In this document: positions 58,971 to 64,000 of the stretch, piece by piece
How positions within the stretch are numbered: the first letter of the stretch is position 1
Layout: each line of letters opens with the position of its first letter
Source: CAVXZE01 sp964615365
GTDB taxonomy: Bacteria; Myxococcota_A; UBA9160; UBA6930
DNA: 64,000 bases
Direction of reading: 5' to 3'
NCBI GenBank assembly: GCA_964615365.1
Contig: CAZTOU010000018.1
Span: 1 to 64,000 of the forward strand
The notes under the pieces: model-generated
Told to the model about the DNA's origin: nothing
Databases searched by the model: none
What the model saw: only the letters and a program-made list of their open reading frames with translations
Program-made: the position numbers and the translations under genes

Positions 58971-59153
58971 CTAGTCCTCTTCCGTCTCGATGACGGTGCG
59001 TCCGCGGTAGCTGCCGCAATTCGCGCATACGCGATGGGGGCGCTTGGGCTCTCCGCAGGTGGGACAGACCGCTCGCGCAGGCACGCTGAGGGCGTCGTGG
59101 CTGCGACGCTTGTTGCGCCGCGACTTTGAGGTCCTGCGCTTGGGAACGATCAT
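58971..59153 (-). CDS. rpmF: 50S ribosomal protein L32
   Basis: Small ribosomal protein of 60 residues, starting MIVPKRRTSKSRRNKRRSHD with the zinc-ribbon form CPTC...CANC (residues 30-33 and 43-46). ATG at 59153 overlaps the yceD stop as ATGA, the conserved yceD-rpmF arrangement. Confidence 0.95.
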   Translation of the reverse strand: MIVPKRRTSKSRRNKRRSHDALSVPARAVCPTCGEPKRPHRVCANCGSYRGRTVIETEED

Positions 59154-59731
59154 CGTTCGATTCCTCCGGTGTCTCGGTCGCGGAGCGCCTGAAGCGCCGC
59201 AAAGGGCGAGTCCGGCCGCACCTCCGAGCACTCACACGACTCCGCGTTGCGGTCGGCGCCGCAACGCGGGCATAGACCGCGGCAATCCTCCCGGCACAGC
59301 GGCTGCACCGGGAACGCCAACGCGATCACTTCCTCCAAAAAGCTGCCGAGGTCGATCTCACTCCCGCGGAACCAGCCGGACTCGAGCTCATCGCAGAGGA
59401 CCATCCCATCGCGGGCGAGGGCCGAGGCACCCTCCGGATCGGCGGGAACCCGACTGCCCGCCGGCTCGAGCACCAGCCGGAAGCATTCGCGGATGGGTGC
59501 ACGATAGCGAGTGAGGCACCGCCCGCACGTCAGCGCGAGCGCGCCCTCGATCCCTCCCTCCAGATAGAGATCTTCGCCCATGCGGTGCGTCGCGACCCGG
59601 GCTTCCAGGCTCTTCTCGACCCCCAGGGCCAGCTCCGATTCGGCACCCGTGCGCTCCCGCCACCACGCGGGAGTCACGCTGAAGAGAAGCTCCGTGGGGC
59701 TCTCGGTGAGTCGGTCGATGAGGACCTTCAC
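59150..59731 (-). CDS. yceD: YceD/DUF177 family protein
   Basis: Conserved partner of rpmF, linked in bacteria and plants to 23S rRNA processing or accumulation. The 193-residue protein has LTCGRCLTRYRAPI (first Cys pair) and a C-terminal Cys cluster QPLCREDCRGLCPRCGADRN, typical of the family. GTG start at 59731, nine bases after GGAAGGTGG; the longer frame to 59824 lacks a ribosome site. It heads the minus-strand operon and is divergent from gltX across 137 bp. Confidence 0.88.
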   Translation of the reverse strand: MKVLIDRLTESPTELLFSVTPAWWRERTGAESELALGVEKSLEARVATHRMGEDLYLEGGIEGALALTCGRCLTRYRAPIRECFRLVLEPAGSRVPADPEGASALARDGMVLCDELESGWFRGSEIDLGSFLEEVIALAFPVQPLCREDCRGLCPRCGADRNAESCECSEVRPDSPFAALQALRDRDTGGIER

Positions 59732-59834
59732 GCTGCGAATCCACCTTCCCTCAAGAGCGAAACCGCTGAAACGACGCCAGGTTGCCTCGATCGCGGAATA
59801 GCAGAGCGCACCCGGGAACGCCAACGGGGAAGAG

Positions 59835-59853
59835 CGAACCCCCGGGGGGTTCG
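59835..59853. repeat. Inverted repeat before gltX
   Basis: CGAACCCCC and GGGGGTTCG form a near-perfect 9-bp inverted repeat with a single extra G, 15 nt before the gltX ATG in the gap divergent from yceD. It may be an operator or a leader hairpin. No promoter was recognised with confidence on either side. Confidence 0.35.
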
Positions 59854-59868
59854 GTATTCTCGGAGCCG

Positions 59869-61278
59869 ATGTCTGGATTTCGAACCCGCTTCGCTCCCAG
59901 TCCGACCGGCTTCCTTCACCTCGGAAGCACCCGGACTGCGCTGTTCAACTGGGCCTTCGCCCGACGGCACGGAGGGCAGTTCGTACTCCGGGTGGAGGAT
60001 ACGGATCTCGAACGCTCCACCAGGGAGTCGGAGGCGGCGCTCCTCGAGGGCCTGGAATGGCTGGGGCTGACCTGGGACGAGGGGCCCCATCGCCAGAGCG
60101 AGCGGCGCGATCGACACGTGGAGGTGATCGAGGAGCTGCTGGCAAAGGACCGGGCCTACCGGTGCGTCTGTACGCGCAGCGAACTCGAGGAGCGGAAGCG
60201 GAAGACGATTGCCTCGGGCGGGAAGTGGACCTACGACGGGCGATGTCGGCAAGCGAACCACGGACCCGGATGCGGACCCCACACCGTGAGGCTCCGGCTC
60301 CCGGCAGAGGGTCAGCTGGCCTGGGACGATCTGGTCTACGGCCCGAGCGGTCAGGACGCCCGCGAGATCGGCGACCGGATCATTCGCCGCAGCGACGGGG
60401 CCCCCCTGTATCACCTGGCGGTGGTGGTCGACGACGTCGACATGCGGATCGACCACGTGATCCGCGGCGCCGATCACCACAGCAACACTCCGCTCCAGCT
60501 TGCGATCTACCGGGCCCTCGACGCCGCCCCTCCGGCCTTCGCCCACGTCCCCCTGATCGTGGGAGAAGGGGGCAAGAAGCTCTCGAAGCGGCGCGATGCG
60601 GTCTCCATCGAGCACTTTCGAGAGGAGGGCTACCTGCCGGAAGCTCTCTGCAACTGGCTGGTGCGAATGGGCTGGTCCCATGGCGACCAGGAGATCTTCA
60701 ACCTCGACGAGGTGGCGTCCCTTTTCGGGCTCGAGCCGGTGGGACGATCGAGCGCCCGGGCCGATCCGGACAAGCTGCTGAATCTGAACCAGCACTACAT
60801 CAAGACGATTCCGACGGACCTCCTGGTGGAACGCCTCCTGCCCTTCCTGGAAGCGGCCAGCGGGCAACCGGTCTCCCGCGCGCCCGAGCTCGAACGCCTG
60901 GCGGACCTGCACCGGGATCGCGCCCGGACTCTCGTCGACATGGCCCGCCTCTCCCTGTTCCTCGTCTCGGAAAGCATCCACTACGACGAGAAGGCGGTGA
61001 AGAAGCACCTGAAGCCGGGCATCGCTCCCGCGCTCTCGGATCTCCTCGAACGGCTGACGACGCTGGACGGCTGGAACGAAGAGGCCCTGGCTCGGGTGTT
61101 CGACGCGACTCGCGAGGCCCACGGCGGCCTCGCGATGGGCAAGCTGGCGCAGCCGGTTCGAGTGGCGGTGACCGGCGGGGCGGTCTCACCGGGGATCTTC
61201 GAGACGCTGATGGTCCTGGGAAGGGACCGCTCTCTCGACCGCATCGCCGCGGCGATAGAGCGGACCCAGCGCGGTTGA
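59869..61278 (+). CDS. gltX: Glutamyl-tRNA synthetase
   Basis: Class I synthetase of 469 residues charging tRNA-Glu, and tRNA-Gln too if non-discriminating. HIGH-type motif PSPTGFLHLGSTRTALFNW is at residues 10-28 and the KMSKS-type loop reads GGKKLSKRRD. The C-terminal helical anticodon-binding domain is complete. ATG at 59869 with GGAG four bases upstream. A tRNA-Gln(CUG) gene lies 52 bp downstream on the same strand; a misacylation route via GatCAB is therefore possible but not shown, since no glnS or gat genes are in the window. Confidence 0.95.
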   Translation: MSGFRTRFAPSPTGFLHLGSTRTALFNWAFARRHGGQFVLRVEDTDLERSTRESEAALLEGLEWLGLTWDEGPHRQSERRDRHVEVIEELLAKDRAYRCVCTRSELEERKRKTIASGGKWTYDGRCRQANHGPGCGPHTVRLRLPAEGQLAWDDLVYGPSGQDAREIGDRIIRRSDGAPLYHLAVVVDDVDMRIDHVIRGADHHSNTPLQLAIYRALDAAPPAFAHVPLIVGEGGKKLSKRRDAVSIEHFREEGYLPEALCNWLVRMGWSHGDQEIFNLDEVASLFGLEPVGRSSARADPDKLLNLNQHYIKTIPTDLLVERLLPFLEAASGQPVSRAPELERLADLHRDRARTLVDMARLSLFLVSESIHYDEKAVKKHLKPGIAPALSDLLERLTTLDGWNEEALARVFDATREAHGGLAMGKLAQPVRVAVTGGAVSPGIFETLMVLGRDRSLDRIAAAIERTQRG

Positions 61279-61330
61279 GGATCCGGGGAGCCTCTGGTAT
61301 CCCTCCAGCGGTCCTTTGTGGCGGGTGTGT

Positions 61331-61404
61331 TCCCCGGTCGTCTAACGGCAGGACGGTAGGCTCTGAACCTATCAATGGAGGTTCGAATCCTCCCCGGGGA
61401 TCCA
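61331..61404 (+). tRNA. tRNA-Gln (CUG)
   Basis: A 74-nt cloverleaf: acceptor TCCCCGG pairs with CCGGGGA (61394-61400). The anticodon arm GTAGG-CTCTGAA-CCTAT has anticodon CTG, the T arm contains GGTTCGAATCC, and the CCA end (61402-61404) is encoded. A weak U1-A72 pair is typical of tRNA-Gln. It follows gltX on the same strand. Confidence 0.93.
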
Positions 61405-61419
61405 CCCTCCCGCCGAGGA

Positions 61420-61444
61420 GCGATCGCCTCGCCAAGGCGATCGC
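61420..61444 (+). terminator. Hairpin downstream of gltX/tRNA-Gln
   Basis: GCGATCGCCT and AGGCGATCGC form a perfect 10-bp stem with a 5-nt loop, 15 nt after the tRNA. It lies between convergent transcripts (tRNA on plus, sulfatase-like gene on minus) and could end both. No T-run is present, so the call rests on stem strength and position. Confidence 0.45.
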
Positions 61445-61467
61445 CGGAACGGCGGCAGATGGCGCCT

Positions 61468-63609
61468 TCACGGCGTTCCCTGGATCCCGGCCGCCTGATC
61501 CAATCGTCCCGTCTCCTCCAGGACCCTGGCGAGCTGGCGCTCTGCCGGTGTGTAGTCCGGGTGCGAGCGCAGGAGATCGCGCAGCAGGCGCTCGGCACGC
61601 GCCGCGTCGCCGCCACGGAGGCACGCGTCGGCCAGGCGAACGGTGAGGTGCGGATCGCCCATGAGGGCCCCGGCGAGCTCCCGGTGACGTTCGGACTCTG
61701 CGAGGCGACCGGTTCGCGCCAGAGCGATCGCCAGAGACATCTGCGCATACCCCATCCCGGGATCCAAATGGACCGCCTCGCCATAGGCGTCGAGAGCAGG
61801 GGACGGCTGGCCGGCCCTTTCCCAGGCCACGCCGATCCGGACGCGGATCTCCGCGCTGCCGGGATCACCTTCGCGGGCGCGGCTGGCGTGAGCTGCCGCC
61901 CGTTTCAGGTCGCCGCGCGCCGCGGACGCCCACTGCATGCCGACCTGGGCGAGAGACTCGGCGGGATCGATCTCGACGCCTCGACGGTAGGCCGCGACGG
62001 CGGCGTCGGTGTTTCCGAGCTGGCGTTGGGTGTCGCCGAGAACCGCCTGGTAGTAGGCGGACTCCGGAGCCAGGCGCGCCGCCGCCTCGATGTGCGGGAG
62101 CGCCCGCCGCGGCTGCCGTAATTTCACATGTGTGTAGGCCAGATGGGCGTGGGCGATCGCACTCGAGGGAAGCTCTTGGAGGGCGCGCTCGAGCCGGACC
62201 AGGGCGCCCGCGAGATCGCCGGCATCGTAGGCCTCCACGCCGCGGAGGACCGCGGAAAGCGAGGGCAGGCCGTCCTTGGGATCGACCCCGCTGGCCGCGA
62301 CGGGCTCCGGCGGGATCGCGTAGCCCAGCGCTCGCAGCTGCTCGAGGGATTCCCTGTCGGGAGCGAGCCGCGTCTGTGGCTCGGACTCCCCGATCCGCTC
62401 GTCGAGCGCCCGCCCGAGACGCTCCATTAGAGCCTGCACGCGTTTCGGATCGCTCTCGGCGAGATTCTCGAGCTGCGCGGGATCCGCCCTCACATCGTAG
62501 ATCTCGGGGCGCGGAGCGCGCACCAGGAGATAGCGCTCGGAACGGAGGGCGAAGAGCGGACTCCAGCCCTGCTCGATCCGGGTGGCGAGGGTCTCGGCGT
62601 AGGCCACCCGCGCGGGAGGTACCGCGCCCTCGGTCAGGTGCTGGGTCATCGGCTCGCCATCCGCGTCGGCGAGGACCGGAAGGCCGGTGAGGGCGAGAAG
62701 CGTCGGCGCGACGTCCACCCCGCGGACCAGGCTCTCGACGACGCGCCCCCGCGGCACGCCCGGCCCTGCCAGGATCAGCGGCACGCGGAGCGCGGCGTCG
62801 TAGAGGGTGTAGGAGTGAGTGGGCTCGCCGTGCTCGCCGAGGCTCTCCCCGTGGTCCGACGTCACCAGGATCAGCGTCGGGCCGTGGGATTCCTCGCGCT
62901 CGAGATCGTCGAGCAGCCTGCCGAGCTGGGCGTCGACGTAGGCGATCTCCCCGTCGTAGGGGCTCGCCGCAAACCGTTCGGCGAAGGGCAGCGGGGGACG
63001 GTAGTCGTGATGAGGATCGTAGTAGTGCACCCAGAGCATGAAGGGATGCGAGGCACCTGCGAGCCACCCGAGGGCGCGATCCGTCACCTCGGCGGCGCTG
63101 CGTTCGAGGAAGCCTCCGGCCCCGGGGCGCCTCGAGGTGGTGCCGTCGTCGTAGCTCTCGAAGCCCTGGTCGAGGCCGTACCGGCGCGCCAGCACGACGG
63201 CCCCCGTCACGGCTCCGGTCGCGTAGCCCGCCGCCTGGAATCGCTCGGCGAGCGTCTCGATCTCGTCGCGGAGATAGTACACTCCATTGTGTCGAACGCC
63301 GTGGCGGGGCGGATCCAGGCCGGTGAGCAGGCTCGCGTGCGATGGGAGGGTGAGCGGGGCCGGAGCGATGGCGGTCTCGAATCGAGCGCCCGCTGCGGCG
63401 AGGGCATCGAGCCTGGGCGTCTCTGCGCCCTGCGCTCCGTAGGCACCCAGGTGGTCCGCGCGAAGCGTGTCGATGGTGACGAGGAGCACGTTGGGGCCGG
63501 TCGGGAGCGGCCGGCCCTCGTCTCGCCGCGAGGCGTCGATGCGGTTGCACCCCACGAGCGCCAGGATCGCCACCGTTGCTGCGAGCGCCGCGGCGAGCCG
63601 AAGGCCCAT
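61468..63609 (-). CDS. Sulfatase-like hydrolase with TPR domain, lipoprotein
   Basis: 713-residue predicted lipoprotein (signal then LALVGC, Cys21). Residues about 38-480 form a sulfatase-like alkaline-phosphatase-fold domain: NVLLVTIDTLRADHLGAYG, TLPSHASLLTGL, VTSDHGESLGEHGEPTHSY. The nucleophile position of the CxPxR motif is Thr (TLPSH), not Cys or Ser, so it is not a standard formylglycine sulfatase. The C-terminal third carries TPR repeats (for example LGDTQRQLGNTDAAVAAYRR). ATG at 63609 follows GGGGG. It resembles the frameshifted gene at 11575 in its hydrolase part. It is divergent from a probable TMTC-like gene; substrate unknown. Confidence 0.82.
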   Translation of the reverse strand: MGLRLAAALAATVAILALVGCNRIDASRRDEGRPLPTGPNVLLVTIDTLRADHLGAYGAQGAETPRLDALAAAGARFETAIAPAPLTLPSHASLLTGLDPPRHGVRHNGVYYLRDEIETLAERFQAAGYATGAVTGAVVLARRYGLDQGFESYDDGTTSRRPGAGGFLERSAAEVTDRALGWLAGASHPFMLWVHYYDPHHDYRPPLPFAERFAASPYDGEIAYVDAQLGRLLDDLEREESHGPTLILVTSDHGESLGEHGEPTHSYTLYDAALRVPLILAGPGVPRGRVVESLVRGVDVAPTLLALTGLPVLADADGEPMTQHLTEGAVPPARVAYAETLATRIEQGWSPLFALRSERYLLVRAPRPEIYDVRADPAQLENLAESDPKRVQALMERLGRALDERIGESEPQTRLAPDRESLEQLRALGYAIPPEPVAASGVDPKDGLPSLSAVLRGVEAYDAGDLAGALVRLERALQELPSSAIAHAHLAYTHVKLRQPRRALPHIEAAARLAPESAYYQAVLGDTQRQLGNTDAAVAAYRRGVEIDPAESLAQVGMQWASAARGDLKRAAAHASRAREGDPGSAEIRVRIGVAWERAGQPSPALDAYGEAVHLDPGMGYAQMSLAIALARTGRLAESERHRELAGALMGDPHLTVRLADACLRGGDAARAERLLRDLLRSHPDYTPAERQLARVLEETGRLDQAAGIQGTP

Positions 63610-63806
63610 GAATCCCCCTGGAGAAGCGGTCGGTGGGGGTCCTTTCGGCGGCGATGTCGGCGAAGTTGAGCCTCGGCTGCGTGTCACCAGCACACGCCGT
63701 GCAGGCGAATCGGGCTGGGCACGGATCTCCGTCCTAAAGGCACGGCCTCCACCGGCCGATCCCCCTCTGGACGGCTGCGGCACCGTGCAGAAGAGGCCGG
63801 AAGTCC

Positions 63807-64000
63807 TTGCCCATTCTCGACGAATCCAGGAGGAGCAGCGGGAAGCGTGCGCTCCTCGTCTGCCTCGCCCTCGTAATCCTGAACCTGGCCCTGTACGCGC
63901 GCGCGGCCTCCTTCGACTTCCTCCGGTTCGACGACGCTCGGATCCTGCTCGCCCACCCCAACCTCTACGACGAGGACTCGCTCTCCTCGAGCTTCCGGGA
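63807..64000 (+). CDS. Membrane protein N-terminus, TMTC/PMT-like glycosyltransferase (truncated by window end)
   Basis: Only the first ~64 residues are visible. After a basic start (ILDESRRSSGKR) comes one membrane helix (ALLVCLALVILNLALYARA) and the segment FLRFDDARILLAHPNLYDED. The FDD motif just after the first helix resembles the DD/DE pair of TMTC-type (DUF1736, TPR) O-mannosyltransferase-like proteins. The TTG at 63807 is the likely start; no ATG is in frame nearby. Assignment is tentative because the catalytic part lies outside the window. Confidence 0.5.
   Translation, partial: MPILDESRRSSGKRALLVCLALVILNLALYARAASFDFLRFDDARILLAHPNLYDEDSLSSSFR

Overview
The window is GC-rich, densely packed bacterial chromosome. 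It encodes a Gram-negative envelope programme: heptose/Kdo LPS genes, lipid A genes, BamA, Skp, LolCDE, LptE, LptF and Lnt. It also carries marks common in the former Deltaproteobacteria (Myxococcota/Desulfobacterota and relatives): two DUF4388 proteins, LpxI instead of LpxH, a Gfo/Idh/MocA oxidoreductase inside the lpx operon, a BamA with an extra N-terminal domain, a RemA/DUF370 protein next to gmk, and a chemosensory cluster with HEAT, zinc-ribbon and GAF accessory proteins. The lineage is inferred from gene content only; no rRNA is present. Most same-strand neighbours overlap by 1-4 nt (ATGA, GTGA, TGATG), and GTG/TTG starts are frequent, so translational coupling is the rule.

Layout. 12-9328 (minus) is one tight operon from LPS heptose assembly (GT9, waaF, GT2, an extended SDR, heptose kinase) into yicC, remA, gmk and the bifunctional Rel. 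9428-11396 (plus) holds lptF and a KdkA/InaA-type kinase. 11397-14709 is an inserted accessory segment with a frameshifted sulfatase-like lipoprotein gene, an iron alcohol dehydrogenase and hairpins; it is flanked by an imperfect ~90-bp direct repeat made of the kdkA tail plus the lpxK tail. 14710-24656 (minus) is the outer-membrane operon bamA-skp-lpxA-lpxI-oxidoreductase-lpxB-waaA-lpxK behind a good sigma-70-like promoter. 24894-36370 (minus) carries a TPR membrane protein, DUF4388, phoH, ybeY, lnt, prfB (with the classical programmed +1 frameshift), lysS and lolE/lolD. rpsT stands alone on plus. 36833-38328 is lptE-holA.

38446-52661 (minus) is a chemosensory/signalling block: DUF4388-GAF, CheY, CheA, CheW, MCP, zinc-ribbon pseudo-receiver, HEAT protein, CheR (frameshifted), CheB, coiled-coil-GAF protein, CheY. 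52838-59731 (minus) is a housekeeping operon: yceD-rpmF-fabD-acpP-[rpiB-glyA fusion]-nrdR-ribD-ribH-nusB-M17 N-domain. It lacks several genes usual at these junctions (plsX, fabH, fabG, ribE, ribBA). 59869-61404 (plus) is gltX and tRNA-Gln(CUG). The window ends with a sulfatase-like/TPR lipoprotein (minus) and the start of a probable TMTC-like membrane protein (plus).

The points most worth following are the kdkA/lpxK repeat-flanked insertion, the LolC/E protein with a fused ~240-residue membrane domain, the RpiB-GlyA fusion, the broken cheR inside an otherwise intact chemosensory operon, and a 20-bp hairpin encoded by the 3' end of nrdR.
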